NCBI GenBank assembly: GCA_022360315.1
Contig: JAKSDA010000614.1
Coordinates: 1-64,000 of the forward strand
DNA from: Pseudomonadota bacterium
GTDB lineage: Bacteria > Myxococcota_A > Polyangia > Haliangiales > Haliangiaceae
DNA: 64,000 nt
Reading direction: 5' to 3'
This document shows positions 26,156-35,438 of the stretch, one piece after another; within the stretch, counting starts at the first letter, position 1, and every line of letters starts with the position of its first letter. Both the position numbers and the translations under genes were made by a program. The notes beneath the pieces are model-generated. The model did no database searches, was not told the DNA's origin, and saw only the letters and a program-made list of their open reading frames with translations.

Positions 26156-27772
26156 ATGTCGCGCATCATCGGTATCGATCTCGGAACCACCAACTCGTGT
26201 GTTGCGGTCATCGCTGCAGGCGAAAAGCCCGAAGTATTGGCCGACGAGACCGGGCAACGCATCACGCCGTCGATCGTGGCCTATACCCCGGACGGAGAAA
26301 TCCTGGTCGGCGTGCTGGCCCGGCGCCAGGCAATCCCCAATGCCGAAAACACCATTGCCGGCGCAAAGCGGTTGATCGGCCGCAAAGTCAACTCGGACGA
26401 AGTGGCCTGGTTTGCCAAAAGCGCCCCGTTTCGCATCGTGGCCGCGCCCAATGGCGATGCTTGGGTACGTATTGGCAAGGAGCCCAAATCACCCCAGGAG
26501 GTCGCCTCACACGTCCTGGCCAGACTGCGGGCGATCGCCGAAGCCGCGTCGGGCGAGCCGATTACCCGGGCGGTGGTCACAGTACCGGCCTATTTCAACG
26601 AAGCTCAGAGACAGGCGACCCGAGACGCGGGTGCCATTGCCGGCCTCGACATCGTGCGCATTCTCAACGAACCGACCGCGGCGGCGCTCGCCTATGGCGC
26701 CCATCGGGTAAAGCAAGGCCGCCGGGTCATAGCGGTTTTCGATCTCGGCGGTGGAACGTTCGATATTTCGATCATGGCGGTGGAAAACGGTATTTTCGAA
26801 GTACTGGCCACCGATGGCGATTCGGCCCTGGGCGGCGAGGACTGGGACCGCAAGCTGGTCGAGCGCCTGGCCGACGAGATCTTCGACCAGTATCGGATCG
26901 ACGTGACCACAATACCAGTGGCCCTCGGCCGACTCAAAGAATCGGTCGAGCAGGCCAAGAAAGAGCTGTCCGAGGCGTCCATGGCGATCATACGCCTGCC
27001 CTATCTGGCGACCACCAGCTCCAATGAGCAGATTCATTTCGAGCGCGAACTCACTCGCGAGGAGCTCGAGTTGGTAACCGAAGATCTGCGCAAGCGACTG
27101 GCCGCTCCGTGCCAACGAGCCATGGAGGAGGCGGAATTGACCCCGCGCGACATCGAGGAGGTGCTTCTCGTCGGTGGCATGTCACGCAGTCCGGCCATTC
27201 AGGCCGTGGTGGAAAGCATTTTCGAGCGCAAACCGTCCAAGGGCGCCAACCCGGACGAAGTCGTTGCCCAGGGCGCTGCATCCTATGGTGGAATTCTGGC
27301 TGGAACCCTCGACGACGCCGCGCTATTGGATGTGACACCACACGATATAGGGATCAAAGTCGGCAATTCGAGTTTTGCCGTGATGATCAAACGCAATTCG
27401 ATGCTGCCGGTGCGGGCTCGGCGTCTCTTCGCCACCACCCAGGACGATCAGAGCTACGTCAAGGTCGAGGTCTATCAGGGCACCTCCGACGACATTTCGG
27501 GCAATCGACGCCTGGGCAGCATCACGCTCGAGGAGTTGCCCCAGGGCAAGGCCGGCTCCGTGCGCATCGAGCTCATCATGACTCTCGATGTCGAGTCACT
27601 TTTGAGCGTCACGGCGCGCGAGCGGTCGACTGGCAAGCAGGCGCAGGTCGAAATTCGGCCCAGCGGCGGGCTCAGTCGCAAAGAGCTGGTCGAGATCATC
27701 ACGCGGCGGCGCAAACAGCAGCGTGCGCCAGACGGAACGAATGAAACGCGATCCGGCCAAGCTGATGCGTAA
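26156..27772 (+). CDS. Short Hsp70 (DnaK-like) chaperone
   Basis: The 538-aa protein has a complete ATPase domain: GIDLGTTNSCVAV, VPAYFNEAQRQATRDAG, ILNEPTAAALAYG, FDLGGGTFDIS and VLLVGGMSRSP. After the beta substrate-binding region it stops; the helical lid of a 630-aa DnaK is mostly missing and the tail is basic (RRRKQQRAPDG). It starts two bases after the J-domain gene, so the pair is probably a dedicated chaperone-cochaperone set, distinct from housekeeping DnaK. The lid loss suggests weak or regulatory client binding. Confidence 0.93.
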   Translation: MSRIIGIDLGTTNSCVAVIAAGEKPEVLADETGQRITPSIVAYTPDGEILVGVLARRQAIPNAENTIAGAKRLIGRKVNSDEVAWFAKSAPFRIVAAPNGDAWVRIGKEPKSPQEVASHVLARLRAIAEAASGEPITRAVVTVPAYFNEAQRQATRDAGAIAGLDIVRILNEPTAAALAYGAHRVKQGRRVIAVFDLGGGTFDISIMAVENGIFEVLATDGDSALGGEDWDRKLVERLADEIFDQYRIDVTTIPVALGRLKESVEQAKKELSEASMAIIRLPYLATTSSNEQIHFERELTREELELVTEDLRKRLAAPCQRAMEEAELTPRDIEEVLLVGGMSRSPAIQAVVESIFERKPSKGANPDEVVAQGAASYGGILAGTLDDAALLDVTPHDIGIKVGNSSFAVMIKRNSMLPVRARRLFATTQDDQSYVKVEVYQGTSDDISGNRRLGSITLEELPQGKAGSVRIELIMTLDVESLLSVTARERSTGKQAQVEIRPSGGLSRKELVEIITRRRKQQRAPDGTNETRSGQADA

Positions 27773-28322
27773 CCGGTCATCACCGGACATCGACGTGGTA
27801 TTGCGAGTCGCCGACACCATCGGCGAGCTGATGGAGTTCTGGGGGTTCAAGCGCAACATGGGTCGCATGTGGACGCTCTTGTATCTCGAGTCCAAGCCGC
27901 TGTCTGCAGCCGAGCTGTGCCAGCGTTTGTCTCTTTCCAGTGGCGCGGTGTCCATGCACCTCTCGGAGCTGTCCAAATGGGGAGCGGTGCGCAAGGCCTG
28001 GGTGCCGGGTGAGAGACGAGACTATTACGAGCCCGAGACCAGCATCTGGAAGATGATCTCCCGGGTCCTTCGCGAGCGCGAGTTGCGCAAGATCAGCGAG
28101 GCCATTGCGGTTTTCGAGCGAGCTGCCAGCGCGTTGCGCGACAAACGCGACGCTGCAGAAAATGCCGAGAAAAGCCTTTTCGAGCCAGCTCTCGACCGCA
28201 TCGAGGGCCTGCTCGGTCTGGCCCGGATCGGCCACCGGCTGCTCGATGCGGTTCTCTCAGGCCAGTCGATCGATGCATCTCCCCTCAAACTCTTCAACAG
28301 CGATCCGGGGAAATCTGACTGA
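27741..28322 (+). CDS. GbsR/MarR-type winged-helix regulator
   Basis: The 193-aa protein has an N-terminal winged HTH (GRMWTLLYLESKPLSAAELC, LSSGAVSMHLSELSKWGAVR) followed by the KAWVPGERRDYYEPE wing and a helical C-terminal dimerisation region, matching GbsR-like MarR-family repressors. It overlaps the Hsp70 gene by 32 bp in another frame and is the last gene of the operon. GTG 27723 and ATG 27765 are alternative starts. It may regulate its own operon; no operator was identified. A terminator follows at 28375-28403. Confidence 0.85.
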   Translation: MKRDPAKLMRNRSSPDIDVVLRVADTIGELMEFWGFKRNMGRMWTLLYLESKPLSAAELCQRLSLSSGAVSMHLSELSKWGAVRKAWVPGERRDYYEPETSIWKMISRVLRERELRKISEAIAVFERAASALRDKRDAAENAEKSLFEPALDRIEGLLGLARIGHRLLDAVLSGQSIDASPLKLFNSDPGKSD

Positions 28323-28374
28323 CTGACCCCGGATCTTCATCACACCGCCGTCCGCCGAAAACGAAAAAAACGAA

Positions 28375-28403
28375 AAACCGCATGGGCCAGGGCCATGCGG
28401 TTT
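28375..28403. terminator. Bidirectional terminator
   Basis: AAACCGCATGG (28375-28385) and CCATGCGGTTT (28393-28403) form an 11-bp perfect stem with a 7-nt loop, preceded by an A-rich tract (T-rich on the minus strand). It separates the convergent GbsR-like and TonB-receptor genes. Confidence 0.8.
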
Positions 28404-28425
28404 GCAGGTCAATCGCGCGATCAAA

Positions 28426-31400
28426 TCAGAAAATCAGGCGCATGCCAAAGGTCATTTCGAGCGGATTCTGGCGCTCGTTGATGTTGCCAAAGTTGGGGTT
28501 CTTGGCGACCGTGTTGTTGAGCATGACACTACCGGTGGCGCGATCGATGAGCTCTTTGGCGTGGTCCAGATCGCTCTGATCGCCGCCGACGATCGGATTG
28601 AGGATGTCGTCGGTATACTCTTCGTCGGTATCGATGCCAGGCTGCTGATTAAACACGTTGTACACCTGCAGGTATGCTTCGATGCGAGTATTTTTGGCCA
28701 GCTGGCGGCCATACGCGACTTGAATATCGAATTTGGTCGTGAACGGCGACCGCGGGGCAATGGCGCGGGGCAGGAGATAGCTCTCGCGGGCACCGTAGTC
28801 GATGTGCCGACCGAGAACGTTGTGAGGAATGCCCGACACAGCTCGAACGTTGGCGCCGAACACGAACTGTCCGAGCTCCCTGGCGTCGAGACGATAGTAG
28901 CCGGCCAGTTTGAAGTTGTGCGGCCGGTCGGCGGCAAGTCGCCCGGTCCGGTTGGCCATTAGCTCCGGCAGGTCGAACATCGAGGTCAAGTTGGGATCGA
29001 GCTGCCCGGTCTCGGGAGAGAAGAGGCCGGGGAAGTTGCCCTCGAGCCGCGAGTAGGTATACGACGCCTGAACCATGAGATTCCGGCTGAAACGCTTCTC
29101 GGCAGTGAGGACAACGGCATCATAGGCGCGGGTGGGGGTGTCGTAATCGGCTGCAGCCAGCAGGTTGTCTCGAGTGCGCTCGTCGATCTTGCCAGCCTCG
29201 AATTCGGCCTGAACAGCTGCCTCGTCGACCTCGCCGGGATTGGCAATGACATAGGTGGTACCGCCATCGATCGAAATATCCTCGATGACCCGGCCCAGAC
29301 TGCGGTGAATGTAGGAGATGCCGACTTTGAAATCGTCGAGAAGTTCGTACTCGCCGCCGATCGCCCACTCGTCGAGATACTGACCGCCAATTCCGGGCAC
29401 GACTTTCTCGGTTCCACCGCCGAATATGCGGGTCCGAAATGTACCCGGTTCGTTGGGATTGTTGGGATCGGTCACCGGTTTTTCGGTGCACGTGTAATTT
29501 GATGGATCAAAGTTGCTCTCGCACGAGACGGGGGTGAGAAAACGCCGAACCACGACCTCGCCGCCAAAGGCGCGCGAGTTGATGTCCATGGGGATGGACT
29601 CGTAAAAACGACCGTAGTGGGCAGACAGCTTGGAGCGCCCTTCCTGGGTCGGATCGTAAATGATACCGAGACGTGGGGCAAACATATCGCTGATCTTCAT
29701 CGCCTCGTTCTCGATCGTCGACATCGAGTCCCAGTCAAACGAGTTTTTGATCTCGTCGGCGATGAGCAGGGACTGCTGCTCCCAGCGGAGACCGGCATTG
29801 AGGGTGAGATTGGGTAGAATGGCCCAGGAATCCTGGATAAACGCGCTGTAGTTGCGCGTGTTGGTGGTGGCGAACTGCCCGCCTGGCAAGTGCCGGCAGG
29901 GGACATCGATATCGAGGCCAATGTCGCATCCCTCGATCTCCACCCCGTCCTCGGTCATCTGGCCGATCCGGTCCAGGTCCTCCGGCTCCAGGATCTTGAA
30001 CCACCGGTCGACCAATGTGATCCCCTGGTCGAGATAACGCCGGCCACTGGTGTACTCGCGGAAGTGGTCGTATCGATTGTCCTCGAAATCGACGCCTGCC
30101 TTGATCGAGTGATGTCCGGCCAGATTAAAACGCGCGGTCGCAGAAATTTGCCCGGTGAGACGAGTGGTGTCCTCGTTTTCGCGGAAGCCGAGTCCGCCGA
30201 CATTATAGAAGTTGACCGGGCAGTTCTCTATCGACTTAAACGGGTCGTTTTCGCTGCCGTCAATGCACGCGGCAGGCACGGAACCGTAGTCGCGCTCCTC
30301 GAATGTCGAAAAGTCCTCGAGCTTGCGGTCGGACAAGTGGAGCAGCATGAAGTCGTTGCCGCCCGGCTCGCGCGCCTTCCTGCGGTCGACCTGGCTATGA
30401 TAACCGACCACGGCGTCGACCTGTACCTTGTTGTTGAGAAACTTGGACGTCCACTTGCCAGAGATGTCGATCGAGCCCTCTTCGTCTTTCACAGACTGAC
30501 CGGCATCGACACCGGGACGGGTGTCGATATAGGTATCAGCGGTTTCCGGGTTGCCGAGAAACGAGATCGACCCCTGGTGGTTCGGAGTCACAGCACCGGT
30601 GAGCTTGGCAGTAAAATACATCCAGCGACGGTCGATATCGCGGGTCGTGCGGTCCACTTCGTTGGTGACCAGAAAGCCGTTGGCATTCGCGTCGGGCACG
30701 CCATCATCGTTGGCGTCCACCCGCGATTTGATGAGGCGATGAAATTTGGTGTTGCGGAACGACGGGCTGAATCCGACGTGAAACCACAGCTTGTCCTTGA
30801 TGATGGGCCCGCCGAGCTCGGCGCCGACGTCCCATCGATAGCCGAGCTCGGGCTCGTGGTTGATCGAGCTGTCGGCGCGCGGAGTTTCGAGCTCGGCGGC
30901 GACCAGCTGACCGGGTGTATAACGGCTAAATACCGAACCGTGAAACTCATTGCTGCCCGATTTGGTGACAACATTGATCACGGCACCGGTGGCGCGACCG
31001 TACTCGGCATTGTAACCGCCGGTGATGACCTCGGTCTCCTGGATGAACTCGTTGGGCAAATCGGTCGAGCTCACGCCGTAGGCCGGGTCGGTCGTGTTGA
31101 GGCCCTCGACAATATAGGTGTTTTCAGCCGAGGTCGAGCCGCCAAACGAAACCCCGTAGAGGTCGTCCTGTGATCCGGCAGCAGCTCCCAACACCTCACC
31201 GAATGTCCGGCCAGTCGGAATATTCTGCGTATAATCGGGGGTGATAGTCCGACCGGTTTTGGTCGACCCCTGATCGATGAGCGGAGCCCGTCCCTCGATT
31301 GGAATGATCTCGCCCTGACCGGCGTTGAGATCGATTTTGACGTTGATCAGCGCGGTCTTGCCCAGTCTGACTAGCACATTCGATCGCTCGAACTGGGCGT

Positions 31401-31695
31401 TGGCGTAGTATACAGTGATGAGATAGGTGCCGGGCGGCACATTGCCAATCCGGTAGCTGCCCGAGGCATCGGTAATTTCGACCTGGGTACCCTGCAGATT
31501 GGGCCCCGAGATCACCACCGTGGCTCCAGCCACGGGATTGCCGTTTGCCTGGTCGGAAACCACTCCTTTGACCGCACCACTGAAATTGTCCTGGGCCAGG
31601 ACCGGCGATGTCGCCAAGAGCAAACCGCCGGTGACCAGAGCAAGCAGAATTGACTTTTGTGTCATCGATCGTTCTTTCATCGTGCTCTCTCGCAT
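28426..31695 (-). CDS. TonB-dependent outer-membrane receptor with carboxypeptidase-like N-domain
   Basis: ATG 31695 follows AAAAGGAG and gives 1089 aa. A signal peptide (ILLALVTGGLLLATSPVLAQ) is followed by a CarboxypepD_reg-like domain (GVVSDQANGNPVAGATVVIS, GSYRIGNVPPGTYLITV), a plug (YIVEGLNTTDPAYG, EFIQETEVITGGYNAEYGRA) and a long beta-barrel ending in MTFGMRLIF, the usual C-terminal aromatic. Such OmpA-type/Oar-like receptors are abundant in myxobacteria; Oar is needed for development in Myxococcus. The substrate is unknown. It is followed upstream by a lipoprotein gene 35 bp away, probably co-transcribed. Confidence 0.9.
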   Translation of the reverse strand: MRESTMKERSMTQKSILLALVTGGLLLATSPVLAQDNFSGAVKGVVSDQANGNPVAGATVVISGPNLQGTQVEITDASGSYRIGNVPPGTYLITVYYANAQFERSNVLVRLGKTALINVKIDLNAGQGEIIPIEGRAPLIDQGSTKTGRTITPDYTQNIPTGRTFGEVLGAAAGSQDDLYGVSFGGSTSAENTYIVEGLNTTDPAYGVSSTDLPNEFIQETEVITGGYNAEYGRATGAVINVVTKSGSNEFHGSVFSRYTPGQLVAAELETPRADSSINHEPELGYRWDVGAELGGPIIKDKLWFHVGFSPSFRNTKFHRLIKSRVDANDDGVPDANANGFLVTNEVDRTTRDIDRRWMYFTAKLTGAVTPNHQGSISFLGNPETADTYIDTRPGVDAGQSVKDEEGSIDISGKWTSKFLNNKVQVDAVVGYHSQVDRRKAREPGGNDFMLLHLSDRKLEDFSTFEERDYGSVPAACIDGSENDPFKSIENCPVNFYNVGGLGFRENEDTTRLTGQISATARFNLAGHHSIKAGVDFEDNRYDHFREYTSGRRYLDQGITLVDRWFKILEPEDLDRIGQMTEDGVEIEGCDIGLDIDVPCRHLPGGQFATTNTRNYSAFIQDSWAILPNLTLNAGLRWEQQSLLIADEIKNSFDWDSMSTIENEAMKISDMFAPRLGIIYDPTQEGRSKLSAHYGRFYESIPMDINSRAFGGEVVVRRFLTPVSCESNFDPSNYTCTEKPVTDPNNPNEPGTFRTRIFGGGTEKVVPGIGGQYLDEWAIGGEYELLDDFKVGISYIHRSLGRVIEDISIDGGTTYVIANPGEVDEAAVQAEFEAGKIDERTRDNLLAAADYDTPTRAYDAVVLTAEKRFSRNLMVQASYTYSRLEGNFPGLFSPETGQLDPNLTSMFDLPELMANRTGRLAADRPHNFKLAGYYRLDARELGQFVFGANVRAVSGIPHNVLGRHIDYGARESYLLPRAIAPRSPFTTKFDIQVAYGRQLAKNTRIEAYLQVYNVFNQQPGIDTDEEYTDDILNPIVGGDQSDLDHAKELIDRATGSVMLNNTVAKNPNFGNINERQNPLEMTFGMRLIF

Positions 31696-31730
31696 CAAGC
31701 TCTCCTTTTCTCTAGGGCCAGCACCACTGG

Positions 31731-32786
31731 TCAGCCACAGCCCGGATCCCCGATCTCCCCGGTCTCGAAAAATGTGTCGAACGTGCCCGTGAACTCACCG
31801 CCGCCGACTGTTTCGGCGATTCCCGAGTCGATTTTGAGGCTGTACAGCGTCTCGGGCTTGAAGTCGATCTCTTTGCTCGCGTCGATCGGATCGACCAGCT
31901 TGACCAAAACATTGTTCACGCTCGCCGATGCCTTGAAGGGAACAACCGTATCGCCCGGCTGCTCCAGCAGAGTGACCTTGTCGGCAATCGTGGACGCATC
32001 GAGCAAACCGGTAAAACTGACCGTAAATGCCTCGTCCACACAGTGCTCCTTGACCGGCTTATCGGCCGGCGCGGATGCAGTTCTGATCCCGAACGGGGTA
32101 AGAGAAAATTCAAACACGGGGGAGCTGTCGATCTGATTCTGGTCCTTGTCGCGTACCACGTCGGACTTGAGCGTGAGTTCGCAGTCGGACAACGTGCTCA
32201 CATACTCCAGCGCCTGCACGATGAGGGCCGGCCCGGGCGGATCAGTGAGATGGTTGCCCTGGGGGTCGTACCAGCCGTCGTATTGGATTTCGGCCCCGGC
32301 ACATTTCAGGTTTGCCGGCTGGGTGGCGGCCAAACTGCCGTAGGTGTTGTCCTGCTCTTCTCCGCTGTCGCACTCGCCGTTGTGGTTACGGTCGTTGCAC
32401 GGGATCAGCGTTTCGACCCGATCGGCATCGAGCAGTTCGTTAAACACGATGCGCACGTACCAATCGTTGGCACCGTTGGGCAGGGGCACTACACCCACTG
32501 CCACCGCATCTGTGACCTTGCTCGCTGCCCCGTCACAGTACGTCGGGTTGAGCTTATCGTCGTCAGAGGTCGAGCAAAAGGTAGCTGCCTCGGGAAGAAA
32601 CTTGCCAGACCCGCCATTGGCCACTTCCGACTCGGTGATGACAGAGACCATGACGACGCGAGGATTGCCCTCTGTGTTGAGGTTAGAACCTATTTCTTCA
32701 TCTTCGCAGCCAGACAGGGCGAGGCCAGACACGGCAAATATCAACCCGGCTACGAACAACCAGTGCGAACGGCAAAATTTTGGCAT
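31731..32786 (-). CDS. Lipoprotein with Ig-like domains and a calcium-loop motif
   Basis: The ATG at 32784-32786 has GGGAG upstream and gives 351 aa with a lipobox (SGLALSGC). Two Ig/BIG5-like segments (DWYVRIVFNELLDADRVETL and FTVSFTGLLDASTIADKV) suggest repeated 'interest-domain' beta-sandwich folds. NDRNHNGECDSGEEQD resembles a dockerin-type calcium loop. It is first in a two-gene unit with the Oar-like receptor and is likely its surface partner. Paired myxobacterial lipoprotein/Oar genes are familiar; the ligand is not known. Confidence 0.8.
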   Translation of the reverse strand: MPKFCRSHWLFVAGLIFAVSGLALSGCEDEEIGSNLNTEGNPRVVMVSVITESEVANGGSGKFLPEAATFCSTSDDDKLNPTYCDGAASKVTDAVAVGVVPLPNGANDWYVRIVFNELLDADRVETLIPCNDRNHNGECDSGEEQDNTYGSLAATQPANLKCAGAEIQYDGWYDPQGNHLTDPPGPALIVQALEYVSTLSDCELTLKSDVVRDKDQNQIDSSPVFEFSLTPFGIRTASAPADKPVKEHCVDEAFTVSFTGLLDASTIADKVTLLEQPGDTVVPFKASASVNNVLVKLVDPIDASKEIDFKPETLYSLKIDSGIAETVGGGEFTGTFDTFFETGEIGDPGCG

Positions 32787-33249
32787 CCATATCTCCCTAT
32801 AAATTAGCTGCACTCGCGGTGGAGAAACATCCCCCCGAACCGCGTTTAAACCGGATTAACGCGCATTGTTTTGGTAATAGCAACCAATGGAAACACGTTT
32901 TCTCTGATTTCGAATTGCATTTGACCTGCCACCGACCAGCGACCGCAATAATTGCCGCCGACACGTCTGCTGCGCGATGCTCGAGATAGAACCAGAATCC
33001 CCGTGTGCCCGACAATCCTCAGAGTCCTCACTCCATGTAGTAAAAAATACAGTACTACACTGTCAGTAACGAACAAAACCAAATACTTCTGACAACGTAT
33101 CACCGTTCTGACAGGACAGACGCTCGGGTGTATGGCCCGGTCCTGCCCCTGGCAGCCCTGGAGAGAATCCCGGAAGCGGGTAGCCGGTACAGAAATCGAA
33201 CAGGCAGTATGTGAGGGCTTTGGGCCCGGCTGTTTCGACCCGGCTCTGG
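32787..33249. other. Intergenic region between recA and the lipoprotein gene
   Basis: This 463-bp stretch holds no supportable gene. It contains AT-rich patches (around 32860-32930 and 33040-33080), a small inverted repeat GTAGT-12 nt-ACTAC near 33035-33056, and the presumed promoter of the lipoprotein/receptor pair, which could not be fixed. No terminator with a clear T-run was found after recA. Confidence 0.4.
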
Positions 33250-34446
33250 TCAGGCGCTGGGCCGGCGCCCATTAGCTCGCGCAGACTGGGCTTTGCGCCC
33301 GGACGAACCACTGCCAGGACCGCGCGCTTCGCCGCCCGAGCGAGTCGAACCGGTGCCGCCGGAGCTGGCCTTCGGCGACCCCGTATCAGGTAGAGAAGAG
33401 CCGTCTGCGCTGTCGGGCACCTCGACACCGATTCGCCGAATATTGTAGTGAGACAGCAGCTTGGCTTCAATCGCGTTGTACACATCCGGGTGCTGGCGCA
33501 AGAACTCCTTGCTGTTCTCCCGCCCCTGCCCGATGCGCTCGCCACCGTACGAATACCAGGCGCCGCTTTTTTCGACGATGTCGACCTCCACGCCCAGGTC
33601 GAGCAGATCGCCTTCGCGGGAGATGCCCTCACCGTAGAGGACGTCGAACTCGACCTCGCGAAACGGCGGTGCGAGCTTGTTCTTGACCACTTTGACCCGT
33701 GTCCGGTTGCCGATGGCCCGGCTGTCTTTCTTGATGGCGCCGATGCGGCGGATATCCAGTCTGATCGAACTGTAGAACTTGAGGGCATTGCCGCCAGTCG
33801 TGGTCTCGGGATTGCCAAACATGACGCCAATTTTGAGACGGATCTGATTGATAAAGACCACCGTGGTATTCGATTTTGAGATAGCCCCGGTGAGTTTGCG
33901 CAGCGCCTGGCTCATCAGACGAGCCTGCAGACCGACGTGAGAGTCTCCCATCTCGCCCTCGAGTTCGGCCCGCGGGGTGAGTGCGGCGACCGAGTCGATG
34001 ACAATGATGTCGAGAGCATTGGATCGCACCAGCATGTCGGCGATCTCGAGAGCCTGCTCGCCGTAGTCGGGTTGCGAGACCAAAAGTTCGTCGGTCTTGA
34101 CGCCGAGCTTCTTGGCGTAACCCACGTCGAGGGCGTGCTCGGCGTCGATGAACGCTGCCACTCCGCCGCGCTTCTGAGCTTCTGCAATGACGTGCAATGT
34201 GAGGGTGGTCTTGCCGCTCGATTCGGGACCGTAGATCTCGACCACCCGACCGCGCGGCAAGCCGCCGATACCGAGGGCGAGGTCCAGTCCGAGTGAACCG
34301 GTCGGGATGACCCGCACATCGGCCGCGATGGGCTCCTTGCCGAGCCGCATGATCGAACCCTTGCCGAACTGTTTCTCGATGGCACCGACGGCCAGATCAA
34401 TTGCCTTGCCGCGCTGGCTCTCATTGGTGGTTTCTTTTTGGGCCAT
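33250..34446 (-). CDS. recA: Recombinase RecA with a basic, low-complexity C-terminus
   Basis: RecA drives strand exchange and LexA self-cleavage. P-loop GPESSGKTT, Walker B region IIVIDSVAALTP, loop L1 EGEMGDSHVG and loop L2 INQIRLKIGVMFGNPETTTG are intact. The C-terminus (about residues 345-398) is a Ser/Gly/Arg-rich tail (GSTRSGGEARGPGSGSSGRK) instead of the acidic tail of E. coli. An acidic tail normally tunes DNA access, so a basic one could change nucleation. It is third in a cinA-thpR-recA operon. No LexA box could be recognised. Confidence 0.97.
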   Translation of the reverse strand: MAQKETTNESQRGKAIDLAVGAIEKQFGKGSIMRLGKEPIAADVRVIPTGSLGLDLALGIGGLPRGRVVEIYGPESSGKTTLTLHVIAEAQKRGGVAAFIDAEHALDVGYAKKLGVKTDELLVSQPDYGEQALEIADMLVRSNALDIIVIDSVAALTPRAELEGEMGDSHVGLQARLMSQALRKLTGAISKSNTTVVFINQIRLKIGVMFGNPETTTGGNALKFYSSIRLDIRRIGAIKKDSRAIGNRTRVKVVKNKLAPPFREVEFDVLYGEGISREGDLLDLGVEVDIVEKSGAWYSYGGERIGQGRENSKEFLRQHPDVYNAIEAKLLSHYNIRRIGVEVPDSADGSSLPDTGSPKASSGGTGSTRSGGEARGPGSGSSGRKAQSARANGRRPSA

Positions 34447-34511
34447 TCGTCTCTACTCCTGAAAACTGCTTGGATACGCCTTGATGCTGCGGGTCGTCGT
34501 CCGGCTCGAGC

Positions 34512-35438
34512 TCACCCCTCGTCGTCCGACACCGGTACAGCATGATCGTTTGGAGATTGCATTTCAGCCGCCGGCTCCGATCGGATATCCGGCCGCTCGG
34601 CCGGCCCGTCAGAGTCCGCCCGAGTCGGCTCCTCGTCCGGCTCGACTCGGCCCGGCTCCGCTCCCCTGGAATCTTCGGCCGCCCGACCGCTCCGCTCCGC
34701 ATGAACTTCGCCTTGCATTGCTTGCCGAGGCGTCCGACCGACTGCAGCGGGTTTCGCCTCGGCCCCCAAGCTCGCGACCTCCCCGTCGACTGATGATGCG
34801 TGCTGTGCACTCGACACTTTTAGTGGTTCGGTCTGACGTTGGGACTCGTCCGGACCCCGTAAAAGCGGCAACTCGGCCTGAATCATATATTCAGAACCAA
34901 TTGATTTTATTACGCTTTCAAATAAGATTACGCGATCGACGCGGGTTGTGCTGAATTTTCGTTCAGATGCCTGGGAAAGCAGTGAAGACACATCGTCGGT
35001 TCTCTTGACCCGGCCGAGAGTCACGTGGGGATGAAAGGGTCGTCGCTCTTTTTGGAAACCCAAGTTGGTGACTTTGTCCTCGATGACCGACGCGAGTGCT
35101 TCGAGGTGGCCGGCGGGATCGTCGACGCCCGCCCAGATGACGCGGGCGTTGCGGTCGCTGGGAAACGCTCCCACCCCCTCGGTAGTGAAATCAAAACAGG
35201 GTTTTTCGGCCAGAAGCGGGGCCAGGTCATCGCACAGGGCGGTGACGATCTCCGGCTGGCTCCAGCCCAAAAATTTGAGCGTGACGTGATACGTCGCCGG
35301 GGTTACCCATCGGATCTGGTAGCCAGCATCGTAGGCGCTGCGGCGCAGGGATTCGGCGACCCGGGCCAGCGACTCGACCGTGGCCATGGCGACCTTGACG
35401 CCGAAAAATAGGCGAATTTTGCCCCGATTACTATTCAT
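34512..35438 (-). CDS. thpR: RNA 2',3'-cyclic phosphodiesterase (2H ligase-like) with C-terminal extension
   Basis: The first 190 residues form the 2H phosphoesterase fold with both HxT motifs: HVTLKFLG and HPHVTLGR. The enzyme opens 2',3'-cyclic phosphate ends of RNA. The remaining ~115 residues are a charged, Ala/Glu/Arg/Pro-rich extension absent from ordinary family members (about 180 aa), part of which (TPRQAMQGEVHAERSGRAAE) is encoded by dispersed-repeat copy D. The start overlaps cinA by eight bases; recA follows after 65 bp. The extension is probably disordered. Confidence 0.85.
   Translation of the reverse strand: MNSNRGKIRLFFGVKVAMATVESLARVAESLRRSAYDAGYQIRWVTPATYHVTLKFLGWSQPEIVTALCDDLAPLLAEKPCFDFTTEGVGAFPSDRNARVIWAGVDDPAGHLEALASVIEDKVTNLGFQKERRPFHPHVTLGRVKRTDDVSSLLSQASERKFSTTRVDRVILFESVIKSIGSEYMIQAELPLLRGPDESQRQTEPLKVSSAQHASSVDGEVASLGAEAKPAAVGRTPRQAMQGEVHAERSGRAAEDSRGAEPGRVEPDEEPTRADSDGPAERPDIRSEPAAEMQSPNDHAVPVSDDEG
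34674..34743 (+). repeat. Dispersed ~70-bp repeat, copy D (inside thpR)
   Basis: TTCGGCCGCCCGACCGCTCC, then GCATGAACTTCGCC, GCATTGCTTGCCGAGGCG and TCCGACCG match copies B and C. It is in frame in the thpR C-terminal extension, read in the same coding frame as copy C. Confidence 0.75.

Noticed and set aside
28402..31173. Long plus-strand open frames opposite the TonB receptor gene
   Set aside because: They follow the codon bias of the minus-strand gene, have no domain or start context and overlap a clearly coding gene.
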